The notes under the pieces are model-generated. The model was not told the origin of the DNA. It saw only the letters and a list, made by a program, of their open reading frames with translations, and ran no database searches. The translations under genes were made by a program, and so were the position numbers. Below, piece by piece: positions 34,605 through 43,666 of a stretch of DNA of 64,000 bases (its first letter is position 1; every line of letters begins with the position of its first letter). Origin of the DNA: JBCBAP01 sp038532435 (lineage in GTDB: Bacteria > Pseudomonadota > Alphaproteobacteria > Rhodobacterales > Rhodobacteraceae); contig JBCBAP010000010.1 of the NCBI GenBank assembly GCA_038532435.1, positions 1-64,000 of the forward strand. Reading direction: 5' to 3'.

Positions 34605-35515
34605 TAGTAGTCTTGGAAGAAGGTTGGGTGGACCGTAACCTCTTCGACCATCTTAATGGACACTCCTAACCCGAACTGTTTAAGCAGATCGCACAAGCGG
34701 TCACCATCGATGAGATCAATCGCAATCGCGCCATCTCTAGTAGCTTCCTCGGAAGCTTGTGACGTGAATGTGCCGGTGGTGATGAAGAGTCCTTTGTCAG
34801 CTCGACCTTGAAGTGCACCGCGAAAGTCTCGAATCTCCTTTGAACCGACGCTGCCCTTCCATCGTTTGCATTGGAAATAAACTTGAAACGAGACAAGGTT
34901 TACCCGCAGGACACCAATCCCATCAACACCACCGTCCGCGGTCTTTCCGCGAACTTCAACTTTGATAAATCCCGCTTCACGAAGGAGGCGCTGCGACAAC
35001 CTTTCAAAACCTGACGGTGAAACCAGCCCAAGTGTTTGTAGTAGCTCTTCTTTCCATCCGCGACCAACTCCATCTTCGTCGGTTTGAGATAGCTCCAACA
35101 GTGGCGGTTCGTCTTTGCGCTTCTTGTTTTCCTGTATCTTTGCTCGCTTTTGCTTCTGACGCTCACGTTCTTCGGCTTGGACTTGCTGATAGATCGTCTC
35201 ACAATGATCTAAGCTTTCAACCAACTCTCCTGCCTCTGTCAGAGCCCACACCCCTCGGGAAGAGTTTTGTACTGCACCGCCGCGCTTCAGATACGTGCGA
35301 GCCCAAGCAAGGAAGTAGTTGAGTTTTGGCCGCTGATCATTGGGCATCGTGATCTGTTGTTCGGCCTCGGAAACGCCTTCCAACTCAACGACACGCTCAT
35401 CTAGCTCTTGAAGATTGGCGGAGCCTCCAATGTCTTTCAGGGCATTGACGGTGGCTAGCATCAGCTTCGAGACTTCGGGCGCTCGACTGTCTTCTATCTC
35501 AAATGTTCTTTTCAT
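34604..35515 (-). CDS. Mrr-family restriction endonuclease
   Basis: A 303-residue Mrr-type enzyme. Residues 1-100 form an Mrr-like winged-helix DNA-binding domain, about 108-135 a charged coiled linker, and about 165-290 the PD-(D/E)xK nuclease core. Catalytic residues are visible: FERLSQRLLREAGF, Asp198 in DGGVDGIG, and Gln215/Lys217 in FQCKRW. Such enzymes cut modified DNA and need no methylase partner. GC content is near 50% in the line I counted, well below its neighbours, so recent acquisition is likely. It starts 5 bp after the carB stop and overlaps tdk by one base. Confidence 0.9.
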   Translation of the reverse strand: MKRTFEIEDSRAPEVSKLMLATVNALKDIGGSANLQELDERVVELEGVSEAEQQITMPNDQRPKLNYFLAWARTYLKRGGAVQNSSRGVWALTEAGELVESLDHCETIYQQVQAEERERQKQKRAKIQENKKRKDEPPLLELSQTDEDGVGRGWKEELLQTLGLVSPSGFERLSQRLLREAGFIKVEVRGKTADGGVDGIGVLRVNLVSFQVYFQCKRWKGSVGSKEIRDFRGALQGRADKGLFITTGTFTSQASEEATRDGAIAIDLIDGDRLCDLLKQFGLGVSIKMVEEVTVHPTFFQDY

Positions 35516-35520
35516 CGTGG

Positions 35521-38500
35521 CTATGAAGCTAGCACTTGACCCTGCAACGCCATAACCCCCAGTTCTCCCTCCCGCGCATTGCGCAAGGCCCGCGCGACCG
35601 CGCGTGCGCCGGCGGCGGTGGTGTAGTAGGGGATCTTGTCGTAGAGGGCGACGGAGCGGATGTCGCGTGAATCCTCCACGGACTGGGTGCCTTCGGTTGT
35701 GTTGAAGACGAGTTGCACCGCGCCGTCCTTCATCCGGTCGACCACGTGGGGCCGGCCCTCATAGACCTTGTTGACCCGTGCCGCCTTGAGCCCGATCTCA
35801 CCGAGCCAGGCCGCCGTGCCCTCGGTGGCGATCAGGTCGAAGCCGAGGCTCGCCATGGTCTCCACCGCCTCGGCCATGATCGGCCCCTTGTCCGTATCCT
35901 TGACAGAGACGAAGACCGTGCCGCCCTCGGGCAGGGTCACGCCCGCGCCGAGCTGGCTCTTGAGGAAGGCCCGCTCGAAGGAAGTGTCGAAGCCCATGAC
36001 CTCCCCGGTTGACCGCATCTCAGGGCCCAGCAGCGTATCGACGCCCGGGAAGCGGGCGAAGGGAAGCACGGCCTCCTTGACCGCGATCTGCTCGGGCTCC
36101 GCCGGTTTCAGGTCGAACGCGTCCAGCGTCTCACCCGCCATCAGGCGTGCCGCGATGGCCGCGATCGGGCTGCCGACGGCCTTCGCCACGAACGGCACGG
36201 TGCGGGAGGCGCGCGGGTTGACCTCGAGCACGAAGATCTCCCCGTCTTTGACCGCGAACTGCACGTTCATCAGCCCCACGACGCCGAGGCTGAGCGCCAT
36301 CGCCTCCGCCTGCCGCTTGAGCTCCGCGATCGTCTCCGCATCGAGCGAGTAGGGGGGCAGGGAGCAGGCGCTGTCGCCGGAATGGACGCCCGCCTCCTCG
36401 ATATGTTCCATGACGCCCGCCACATGCACCCGCGTCCCGTCGCAGAGCGCGTCCACATCCACTTCGACAGCGCCGGAGAGGTAGCTGTCGAGGAGCACCG
36501 GGCTGTCGCCGCTCACCACCACCGCGTCGCGGATGTAGCGGTCGAGCTGCGCCTGATCCCGGACGATTTCCATCGCGCGGCCGCCGAGCACGTAGGACGG
36601 GCGGATGACGAGCGGGAAGCCCACGGTTTTCGCAATGTCGAACGCCTGTTCGGGAGAAGAGGCGATGCCGTTCACGGGCTGCTTCAACTCAAGATCGTGG
36701 AGGAGCTTCTGGAACCGCTCCCGATCCTCGGCAAGGTCGATGGCGTCCGGCGGCGTGCCCAGGATCGGGATCCCTTCCGCTTCCAGCGCGTTGGCAAGCT
36801 TCAGTGGGGTCTGCCCGCCGAACTGGACGATGACACCGTGAAGCGTGCCGCTTTCGCGCTCCACCCGGAGGATCTCCATGACATGCTCAAGCGTCAGGGG
36901 CTCGAAATAGAGCCGGTCGGAGGTGTCGTAGTCGGTGCTGACGGTCTCCGGGTTGCAGTTGACCATGATGGTCTCGTACCCGGCGTCCGTCAGCGCAAAG
37001 CAGGCGTGGCAGCAGCAATAGTCGAACTCGATGCCCTGGCCGATCCGGTTCGGCCCGCCGCCGAGGATGACGACCTTCTTGGCGGTGGAAGGCCGCGCCT
37101 CGCACTCGACCTCGCCCATCATGTCCGCCTCGTAGGTGGAGTACATGTAGGGCGTCTGTGCCTCGAACTCCGCGGCGCAGGTGTCGATCCGCTTGTAGAC
37201 GGCGGTCACACCGGCGAGGGTCCGCGCCCGGCGCACCTCCACCTCCGGCAGGCTCGCGAGTTTCGCGAGCCGTGCGTCGGTGAAGCCCATCATTTTCAGG
37301 GCGCGCAGGCCCGCCGTGTCCTTGGGCAGGCCCGCGACGCGCACCTGCTCCTCCGCATCGACAATTTCGCGGATCCGGGCGAGGAACCAGGGGTCGAAAC
37401 TGGTCGCCGCCCCGATCTCCGTATCGTCGAGGCCCAGCCGCATCGCCTGCGCCACGAGGCGCAACCTGTCCGGGGTCTGCGCGCTGATCGCGGCGACGAC
37501 CGCTTCCTTGCTGTCTTGCGCCCCCGGGATCTCGATCTCATCGAACCCCGTCAGACCGGTTTCCATGGATGAAAGCGCCTTCTGAACGCTTTCGTGGAAG
37601 GTCCGGCCGATGGCCATGGCCTCGCCCACGGATTTCATCGCCGTGGTCAGCGTCGGCTCCGCACCGGGGAACTTCTCGAATGCAAAGCGCGGGATCTTCG
37701 TGACCACATAGTCGATTGTCGGCTCGAAGGAGGCGGGTGTTACACCGGTGATGTCGTTGTCGAGTTCGTCGAGCGTGTAGCCCACTGCGAGCTTCGCCGC
37801 GATCTTGGCGATCGGGAACCCTGTGGCCTTCGAGGCCAGCGCGGAGGAGCGGCTGACCCGCGGGTTCATCTCGATGACGACGATGCGCCCGGTGTCCGGG
37901 CTGACCGCGAACTGCACATTCGAGCCGCCGGTCTCCACCCCGATCTCACGTAGCACCGCGATCGAGGCGTTGCGCATCATCTGGTATTCCTTGTCGGTCA
38001 GCGTGAGCGCCGGTGCCACGGTGATCGAATCGCCCGTATGCACCCCCATCGGATCGACGTTTTCGATGGAACAGATGATGATGCAGTTGTCCGCATGATC
38101 GCGCACCACTTCCATCTCGTACTCTTTCCACCCGAGCAGACTCTCGTCGATCAGGATCTGACTGACCGGGGAGGCGTCGAGGCCGGAGCGGCAGATCCGC
38201 TCATAGTCTTCACGGTTGTAGGCGACCCCGCCGCCGGTCCCCCCGAGGGTAAAGGCCGGGCGGATGATCGCCGGAAGTCCGACCTCGCCAAGGGCTGCCA
38301 TGCACTCCTCGATCGAGTTCGCAATGGTCGCTTTGGGATTTTCGAGCCCGATCCTGTCCATCGCCTCGCGGAAGAGTTTCCGGTCCTCCGCCATCTCGAT
38401 GGCGTCCCGTTTGGCACCGATGAGCTCCACACCAAACTCCTCAAGGACCCCCATATCGTCGAGCGCGAGGGAGGTGTTGAGGCCCGTCTGTCCACCCATC

Positions 38501-38766
38501 GTTGGCAGAAGCGCGTCTGGACGCTCCTTTTCGATGATCTTGGCAACAATCTCCGGTGTGATGGGTTCGATGTAGGTGGCATCGGCCATGTCCGGATCGG
38601 TCATGATCGTGGCCGGGTTGGAGTTCACCAGGATGACCCGGTAACCTTCCTCCCGCAGTGCCTTGCAGGCCTGTGCGCCGGAATAGTCGAACTCGCAGGC
38701 CTGCCCGATGACGATGGGCCCCGCACCGATGATCATGATCGAGGAGATATCGGTTCTCTTGGGCAT
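35521..38766 (-). CDS. carB: Carbamoyl-phosphate synthase large subunit
   Basis: The 1081-residue length is normal. Two ATP-grasp halves are present: the first opens DISSIMIIGAGPIVIGQACEFDYSGAQACKAL, the second VVILGGGPNRIGQGIEFDYCC. Each has its EMNPRVSRSSALASK or EVNPRASRTVPFVAK metal/phosphate block, and a C-terminal MGS-like allosteric domain (about residues 940-1060) ends the protein. It makes carbamoyl phosphate for pyrimidine and arginine synthesis with CarA, which is not in the window. The leader contains three stem-loops, listed separately. Unusually, a restriction gene follows after 5 bp. Confidence 0.98.
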   Translation of the reverse strand: MPKRTDISSIMIIGAGPIVIGQACEFDYSGAQACKALREEGYRVILVNSNPATIMTDPDMADATYIEPITPEIVAKIIEKERPDALLPTMGGQTGLNTSLALDDMGVLEEFGVELIGAKRDAIEMAEDRKLFREAMDRIGLENPKATIANSIEECMAALGEVGLPAIIRPAFTLGGTGGGVAYNREDYERICRSGLDASPVSQILIDESLLGWKEYEMEVVRDHADNCIIICSIENVDPMGVHTGDSITVAPALTLTDKEYQMMRNASIAVLREIGVETGGSNVQFAVSPDTGRIVVIEMNPRVSRSSALASKATGFPIAKIAAKLAVGYTLDELDNDITGVTPASFEPTIDYVVTKIPRFAFEKFPGAEPTLTTAMKSVGEAMAIGRTFHESVQKALSSMETGLTGFDEIEIPGAQDSKEAVVAAISAQTPDRLRLVAQAMRLGLDDTEIGAATSFDPWFLARIREIVDAEEQVRVAGLPKDTAGLRALKMMGFTDARLAKLASLPEVEVRRARTLAGVTAVYKRIDTCAAEFEAQTPYMYSTYEADMMGEVECEARPSTAKKVVILGGGPNRIGQGIEFDYCCCHACFALTDAGYETIMVNCNPETVSTDYDTSDRLYFEPLTLEHVMEILRVERESGTLHGVIVQFGGQTPLKLANALEAEGIPILGTPPDAIDLAEDRERFQKLLHDLELKQPVNGIASSPEQAFDIAKTVGFPLVIRPSYVLGGRAMEIVRDQAQLDRYIRDAVVVSGDSPVLLDSYLSGAVEVDVDALCDGTRVHVAGVMEHIEEAGVHSGDSACSLPPYSLDAETIAELKRQAEAMALSLGVVGLMNVQFAVKDGEIFVLEVNPRASRTVPFVAKAVGSPIAAIAARLMAGETLDAFDLKPAEPEQIAVKEAVLPFARFPGVDTLLGPEMRSTGEVMGFDTSFERAFLKSQLGAGVTLPEGGTVFVSVKDTDKGPIMAEAVETMASLGFDLIATEGTAAWLGEIGLKAARVNKVYEGRPHVVDRMKDGAVQLVFNTTEGTQSVEDSRDIRSVALYDKIPYYTTAAGARAVARALRNAREGELGVMALQGQVLAS

Positions 38767-38828
38767 GGGCGGACCTCGGCTGACGGCGATTGCGCGCGCT
38801 CGGGCGCGGACAAATTGCGAGGGGTTTA

Positions 38829-38901
38829 CGGGTGAACCCGCGCCGGTGCAACCGGCAATCGCGCCTGAACAGAAGCCATCGCCAACAGGCGGAAATCCGC
38901 C
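38829..38901 (-). promoter_or_regulatory. Three tandem stem-loops in the carB leader
   Basis: CGGG-TGAA-CCCG (38829-38840), GCCGGT-GCA-ACCGGC (38842-38856) and GGCGGA-AA-TCCGCC (38888-38901) lie in the 135 bp upstream of carB. The first two are only 1 bp apart. A leader of this kind could serve attenuation or control of translation in response to pyrimidines or arginine. No T-run follows any of them. Confidence 0.4.
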
Positions 38902-39130
38902 AGTAATAGTTGCTAATAGAGAGTAATTTTGTTAGCGTCGACGTGTCGCGGATTACTTGGTGCGAACATCGATCGGACGACAGTGGTGTGTCTTGAGTGC
39001 GATCTGAAAGGCGACGGGGCAGTTATCAAAAAGAACCGCACGGTCGGATGCGGCGCAAGAGGCCGGGGCGACGCTCTCGGATATCGGACACTATTGCGAT
39101 GTGGGCGATGGATACTCCCCGCGTTGCAGA

Positions 39131-39173
39131 CGCCTCATGGTGGGTTCCCCCCCACATTAACCACCATGCGGCG
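39131..39173. repeat. Inverted repeat (hairpin 1)
   Basis: Arms of 13 bases with one mismatch: CGCCTCATGGTGG (39131-39143) against CCACCATGCGGCG (39161-39173), with a 17-base loop rich in C. It stands 1 bp before a second perfect hairpin. It is probably a dispersed palindromic element or part of a small structured RNA; I found no second copy in this window. Confidence 0.55.
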
Positions 39174-39174
39174 T

Positions 39175-39210
39175 GGCCATCCCTCACTCCCCCACCCCAG
39201 AGGGATGGCC
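39175..39210. repeat. Inverted repeat (hairpin 2)
   Basis: Perfect 11-bp arms GGCCATCCCTC (39175-39185) and GAGGGATGGCC (39200-39210) around a 14-base loop made almost only of C and A. No T-run follows, so a simple intrinsic terminator is doubtful. It lies 30 bp upstream of the GNAT gene at 39241. Confidence 0.6.
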
Positions 39211-39240
39211 GTCCGACCGGAGCGGGCGTAGTCTCCAAGG

Positions 39241-39726
39241 ATGATCAGGCGAGCCACCCCCGATGACGCGGAAGCCGTCGGCGCACTCTGCCGGGCGAGC
39301 TATCCCGAAGGTTTCAAGTCCGCCTACGATGTGCGCACGTGCGAGGTGTTCCTCCCGATCCTGGTCAAGCCCTCGAATCTATTGCTCCGGTCCGGGAGGT
39401 TTTATGTGCTCGAGCGTGAGGGAGGGCAGGTTGCCTGCGGCGGGTGGAGCGTCGAGGATCCTGGGACCGGGGAGGTCGAAGAGGGTGTAGGGCACATCCG
39501 TCACCTTGCTGTCCATCCAGCCTGCTGGGGGCGGTCCTTTGGTGCGCAGCTTGTGCTGCACTGCCTTGCCGCCGCGCGGGATGCGGGGCTTACGCGGATG
39601 AAGGTTGCATCCAGCCTCAATGCTGCGGGCTTCTATGCACGGATGGGGTTTGTGCCCGTCGGGCAGGCCATACTGAAACATGGTCGCGCGACATTCGTGT
39701 CGACGCGCATGGTCCGCGAGCTTTAG
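39241..39726 (+). CDS. GNAT acetyltransferase
   Basis: A 161-residue single-domain acetyltransferase. It starts with the common MIRRATPDDAEAVGALCRASYP helix, has the HIRHLAVHPACWGRSFGAQLV acetyl-CoA loop (W-G-R-S-F-G variant of the Q/R-x-x-G-x-G/A motif), and ends with LNAAGFYARMGFVPVG. The usual glycine-rich loop is altered but the shape is kept. The substrate is unknown. Its stop overlaps the end of the convergent pcaQ gene by 4 bp. Confidence 0.87.
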   Translation: MIRRATPDDAEAVGALCRASYPEGFKSAYDVRTCEVFLPILVKPSNLLLRSGRFYVLEREGGQVACGGWSVEDPGTGEVEEGVGHIRHLAVHPACWGRSFGAQLVLHCLAAARDAGLTRMKVASSLNAAGFYARMGFVPVGQAILKHGRATFVSTRMVREL

Positions 39727-40637
39727 CTGTCGCCTCGCCGGTCGATCACAGCTGTTACCGCCCGCTGAAACACCTCAACGATCTCCGTGCGGGCCATGTC
39801 GGGGCGCGTCATCAGTCCGACGGGTCCGCTGGTCAGCGAGGTGTCGAACGGCAGTCGGGCAAGGACCCCGTCCGCGAGTTCTGCGGCCACGACCCCGCCT
39901 GAGATGATCCAGACCGCGTCCGTTGTCCGTGCATGGATCCTGCCGAACGCGCCGGAGACTGTCTCGATCCGGTCAGGGATCTGTCCGATCCCCTGCGCGA
40001 TCAGCCAGCGGTCCACGAGGGGGCGGATCGCCGCCTTGGCCGGGGGAAAGATTACCGGCCAGTCGGGCAGGCGTTGCGGGTTGGGATCGTCCAGCAGCGG
40101 ATGACCCGCCCGCACGACGAAAGCCACCTCCTCCAGATAGAGTTGCGTGAAGCTGATCCCCTGCATCGTCTCCGGCTCCCCCAGCCGACCGATGACGACA
40201 TCAAGCGCGCCGAGACGCAGTTGATCGACGAGGTAGACGTGTGGTCCGTCAACGATCTGGAGCACCGCGCCCGGTCTGCGCGCCCTGACCTCCCGCGCCA
40301 CGTCGGGCATCAGCGCGCCCGCGACGCTGGGTAGGGATCCGACGGTCAACCGCTCCGCCGCCTCCAGCCCCGCCCGCTCGATCCCGTCGAGGCCCTGCGA
40401 CAGGGCCGCGAGCGACATGCGCGCGAAGTGGAGGAACGCCGCCCCCTCTGCCGTCAGGGTGATGCCTGCGCGGCTGCGCAGCATCAGAGATGTGCCGAGG
40501 ATCTCCTCAAGTTCCTTCAGCGTGCGGGAGATCGCGGGCTGGGTAAGCGACAGCATCTCCGCCGCAGCCTTCAGACTGCCCTGCCGGGCAATTTCCACGA
40601 AGCTTTGGATGTGGCGAAACTTGATCCTCGGGTCCAT
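39723..40637 (-). CDS. pcaQ: LysR regulator of protocatechuate catabolism
   Basis: A 304-residue LysR protein of the PcaQ type: MDPRIKFRHIQSFVEIARQGSLKAAAEMLSLTQPAISRTLKELEEILG is very close to known PcaQ openings, and the effector domain follows. The ATG at 40637 matches the family start; a longer start at 40670 is possible. PcaQ activates pca genes in response to beta-carboxy-cis,cis-muconate in Agrobacterium and Sinorhizobium. Divergence from pobA and the pca genes supports this role. Confidence 0.9.
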   Translation of the reverse strand: MDPRIKFRHIQSFVEIARQGSLKAAAEMLSLTQPAISRTLKELEEILGTSLMLRSRAGITLTAEGAAFLHFARMSLAALSQGLDGIERAGLEAAERLTVGSLPSVAGALMPDVAREVRARRPGAVLQIVDGPHVYLVDQLRLGALDVVIGRLGEPETMQGISFTQLYLEEVAFVVRAGHPLLDDPNPQRLPDWPVIFPPAKAAIRPLVDRWLIAQGIGQIPDRIETVSGAFGRIHARTTDAVWIISGGVVAAELADGVLARLPFDTSLTSGPVGLMTRPDMARTEIVEVFQRAVTAVIDRRGDS

Positions 40638-40713
40638 CAGTTGACGATACTGGTAATTTAAGTCTCTCAAAACTCAATTTACATGCTGATTTTGTTCATT
40701 CACGTTTCTTCCG

Positions 40714-41892
40714 ATGTCGAACATGCGGACACAGGTCGTGATCATCGGCGGTGGGCCATCTGGCCTGCTCCTGTCGCAGTTGTTGCATGTGCAGGGGATC
40801 GAGAGCGTAGTGCTCGAGCGGCGGACGAAGGAGCATGTGCTCAGCCGGATCCGCGCTGGCGTGCTTGAGCGGGGTCTTCTGAGCCTCATGGAGGAGGCCG
40901 GGGTCGCCGACCGGATGCGCAGCGAGGGTTTCGCCCATGATGGCACGCTGCTGTCCTACGATGACGAGATGTTCCGCCTCGACTTCACGGAGCTCACCGG
41001 GCACGCGGTGATGGTCTACGGGCAGACGGAGGTCACCCGGGACCTCTACGACGCGCGAGAGCGTGCTGGCGGTGCCCTGCGGTTCCGCGTTGAGGATGTG
41101 GTGATCCACGGGGCCGATACGGAAACGCCCCACGTCACCTATCGCGTGGACGAAGAGGAGCACCGCATCGACTGCGACTTCATCGCAGGCTGCGACGGCT
41201 TTCATGGCGTTAGCCGTCGGACCATACCAGAGGAGAAGCGCACCGAGTTCGAGAAGGTCTATCCCTTCGGCTGGCTCGGCATCCTGTCCGAAACCCCGCC
41301 GGTGAATGACGAACTGATCTACGCGAACTCAGAACGCGGTTTCGCGCTCTGTTCCATGCGCAATGCGGGGCTCAGCCGATACTACATCCAGTGTTCAAGC
41401 GACGACCGGCCGGAGAACTGGTCCGATGAGGCGTTCTGGACCGAGCTTAGGCGCCGCATCCCGGCGGATCAGGCGGAGGGGCTGGTCACTGGACCATCGA
41501 TCGAGAAATCGATCGCGCCCCTCCGGTCCTTCGTCTGTGAGCCGATGCAATGGGGGCGCCTGTTTCTGTGCGGGGACGCAGCGCACATCGTGCCCCCCAC
41601 GGGGGCGAAGGGCCTCAACACCGCCGCATCGGACGTGCACTACCTGCACGATGCACTCACCCGTTACTACCGGGCGGGAGACCGGGACGGCATCGCGGGC
41701 TATTCCATGCGGGCGCTGGCGCGGGTCTGGAAGGCGGAACGGTTCAGCTGGTGGTTCTCCTCCCTCATGCACCGGTTCCCAGACCAATCGCCCTTTGACC
41801 GCAAGATGCAGGTGGCGGAGCTGGCCTTCCTGCGGACCAACCGCGCCGCCCGACAGGCGATGGCGGAAAACTATGTCGGCCTGCCGTACTGA
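40714..41892 (+). CDS. pobA: 4-hydroxybenzoate 3-monooxygenase
   Basis: A 392-residue flavoprotein that hydroxylates 4-hydroxybenzoate to protocatechuate with NADPH and O2. The dinucleotide fold is VVIIGGGPSGLLLSQLL, the middle DG motif is CDFIAGCDGFHGVSR, and the second FAD motif is FLCGDAAHIVPPTGAKGLNTA. The family start is usually MRTQV, so the in-frame ATG at 40723 is an alternative. It is the first gene of the aromatic operon, divergent from pcaQ across a short AT-rich gap. Confidence 0.96.
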   Translation: MSNMRTQVVIIGGGPSGLLLSQLLHVQGIESVVLERRTKEHVLSRIRAGVLERGLLSLMEEAGVADRMRSEGFAHDGTLLSYDDEMFRLDFTELTGHAVMVYGQTEVTRDLYDARERAGGALRFRVEDVVIHGADTETPHVTYRVDEEEHRIDCDFIAGCDGFHGVSRRTIPEEKRTEFEKVYPFGWLGILSETPPVNDELIYANSERGFALCSMRNAGLSRYYIQCSSDDRPENWSDEAFWTELRRRIPADQAEGLVTGPSIEKSIAPLRSFVCEPMQWGRLFLCGDAAHIVPPTGAKGLNTAASDVHYLHDALTRYYRAGDRDGIAGYSMRALARVWKAERFSWWFSSLMHRFPDQSPFDRKMQVAELAFLRTNRAARQAMAENYVGLPY

Positions 41893-41913
41893 CCGATGAG
41901 CGAGGATCCTGCC

Positions 41914-42288
41914 ATGTCCGACCGACCGAGCAAGGGGATGCGCGTGCGCCGCGCCGTGCTGGGGGACACCCACGTGGACCGCGCGGAGGCCGCCAAGACC
42001 GACTTCGATGCGCCGTTCCAGAACCTGATCACCGAGGCAGCATGGGGCACGGTCTGGGCGGGGGACGGCATCTCGCTCCGGGAGCGGTCCATGCTGACGC
42101 TGGCCCTGCTGGCGGCCCTCGGCAACTTCGACGAGATCCCGATGCACATCCGCGCGACCGTGCGCACCGGGGCCAGCAAACGCGACGTGCTGGAAGCGTT
42201 CCAGCATGTCGCGATCTATGCGGGCGTGCCCCGGGCCAACCGGGCGATCAAGATCGCGAAAGAAACCTTTGCTGAGATGGAAAAGTAG
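41914..42288 (+). CDS. pcaC: 4-carboxymuconolactone decarboxylase
   Basis: A 124-residue CMD-family decarboxylase acting after ring cleavage and lactone formation. The family core is visible (FQNLITEAAWGTVWAGDGISLRERSMLTLALLAALGNFDEIPMHIRA, then TGASKRDVLEAFQHVAIYAGVPRANRAI). I choose the ATG at 41914 because GAGGA lies 8 bases before it; an in-frame ATG at 41896 would add six residues. It makes beta-ketoadipate enol-lactone. The genes for the steps before (pcaB) and after (pcaD) are not in this operon. Confidence 0.93.
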   Translation: MSDRPSKGMRVRRAVLGDTHVDRAEAAKTDFDAPFQNLITEAAWGTVWAGDGISLRERSMLTLALLAALGNFDEIPMHIRATVRTGASKRDVLEAFQHVAIYAGVPRANRAIKIAKETFAEMEK

Positions 42289-42323
42289 GGAACGGTGGTC
42301 GGACACGAAAGAGGGGGCCGCGG

Positions 42324-43052
42324 ATGAGCGAGCCGGAACATTTCATCCACCGGGACTGGGACCGGCAGCCGCCAGCCTTCACTCCCGGCTACAAGACCAC
42401 GGTCGCCCGTTCCCCCCGGTTCGCGCTCATCAGCCTCGATCAGACGCTGACGGAAAGGACCGGCCCCGTCTTCGGCGATGGCCATCTTTGCGCCGGGGAC
42501 AATGACCTGCTGACCAATCACGCAGCCCCCGGGCAGACGGCGATCGGCGAGCGAATCATGCTCCATGGCCGGATCGTCGATCAGGACGGACGACCCGTGA
42601 AGGGCACCCTCGTGGAAATTTGGCAGGCAAATGCTGGCGGGCGCTACCGCCATGTGAACGACCGCTATGTCGCGCCGCTCGACCCGAATTTTGGCGGCTG
42701 CGGGCGGACGGTCACGGATCAGGATGGCTGGTACCGGTTCAGGACGGTGAAGCCCGGAGCCTATCCCTGGCGCAATCGGGGTAACGACTGGCGCCCCGCC
42801 CATGTGCACTTCTCGCTCTTCGGCCAGGGGCTCGCGCAGCGGCTGATCACCCAGTGCTATTTCGAGGGGGATCCGCTGATCCCACTCTGCCCGATTGTGG
42901 CAACGCTTGGCGATCGGGAGGCGGTCGCCGACCTTGTCGCGCGGCTTGATCTTGAGGCGACCTTGCCCCTCGACACCATCGCTTACCGGTTTGACATCGT
43001 ATTGCGCGGGCGACGGGCAACCTATTTCGAGAACCGGCCGGAGGGCATGTGA
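42324..43052 (+). CDS. pcaH: Protocatechuate 3,4-dioxygenase beta subunit
   Basis: A 242-residue subunit that carries the catalytic iron(III). The four expected ligands can be seen in order: Tyr in HVNDRYVAPL, Tyr in KPGAYPWRN, and two His in RPAHVHFSLFG. The N-terminal segment HRDWDRQPPAFTPGYKTTVARSP is typical of PcaH. Together with PcaG it opens the protocatechuate ring between the hydroxyl groups to give beta-carboxy-cis,cis-muconate. Its stop overlaps the pcaG start. Confidence 0.96.
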   Translation: MSEPEHFIHRDWDRQPPAFTPGYKTTVARSPRFALISLDQTLTERTGPVFGDGHLCAGDNDLLTNHAAPGQTAIGERIMLHGRIVDQDGRPVKGTLVEIWQANAGGRYRHVNDRYVAPLDPNFGGCGRTVTDQDGWYRFRTVKPGAYPWRNRGNDWRPAHVHFSLFGQGLAQRLITQCYFEGDPLIPLCPIVATLGDREAVADLVARLDLEATLPLDTIAYRFDIVLRGRRATYFENRPEGM

Positions 43053-43666
43053 TGAAACGTCCTGGAGCGCGGCTCAAGGAAACACCGTCGCAGACTGCCG
43101 GACCCTTCGTCCATATCGGGACCGCGCCGGACATGGCGGGGCTCGACCGGCAGGGATGGTCCCTTGGCTGCGATATTGCCGGGCCTGAGGCGCGGGGGGA
43201 GCGCATCCGCATCGAGGGCATGCTGTTCGACGGGTCGGGCAGCCCGGTGCGCGACGCGATGATCGAGGTCTGGCAGTCGAACGCAGATGGCGTCTACGCA
43301 AGCGGTGAGCAGGCCGCAGTGGTCGAACCCGGGTTTCGCGGATGGGGTCGCGCCTTCACCCAGTTCGACAGCGGGGAGTGGAGCATCGATACGGTGAAGC
43401 CGGGACCGGTTCCCGGCCCGGACGGGCGGATGATGGCCCCGCACCTCGCCCTCTGGATCGCGGCCCGCGGGATCAATATCGGTCTGCACACCCGCCTCTA
43501 CTTCGACGATGAGGTGGACGCCAACGAGGCCGACCCGGTTCTGGGTCTGATCGAGATGCGAACCCGGCGCGACACCCTGATCGCCCGCCGGGTCGGGGAC
43601 GCGCCGCTTTACCGCTTCGATATCCGGCTGCAGGGGGAGGGGGAGACCGTCTTCTTCGATGTCTAA
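43052..43666 (+). CDS. pcaG: Protocatechuate 3,4-dioxygenase alpha subunit
   Basis: A 204-residue partner of PcaH with the same fold but without the iron ligands. Typical parts are LKETPSQTAGPFVHIG, ERIRIEGMLFDGSGSPVRDAMIEVWQSNADG and GPDGRMMAPHLALWIAARGINIGLHTRLYF. The ATG shares one base with the pcaH stop (TGATG); a GTG three bases earlier is an alternative. Alpha and beta subunits form the protomer of the dioxygenase. Confidence 0.95.
   Translation: MKRPGARLKETPSQTAGPFVHIGTAPDMAGLDRQGWSLGCDIAGPEARGERIRIEGMLFDGSGSPVRDAMIEVWQSNADGVYASGEQAAVVEPGFRGWGRAFTQFDSGEWSIDTVKPGPVPGPDGRMMAPHLALWIAARGINIGLHTRLYFDDEVDANEADPVLGLIEMRTRRDTLIARRVGDAPLYRFDIRLQGEGETVFFDV

Larger units (their letters stand above)
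38767..39240. other. Divergent intergenic region with carB leader and two hairpins
   Basis: 474 bp with no supported gene. The left part (to about 38935) is the carB leader and its AT-rich promoter zone (around 38900-38935). The right part holds two strong inverted repeats at 39131-39173 and 39175-39210 just before the GNAT gene. A short ORF across the middle has no family resemblance. Confidence 0.5.
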
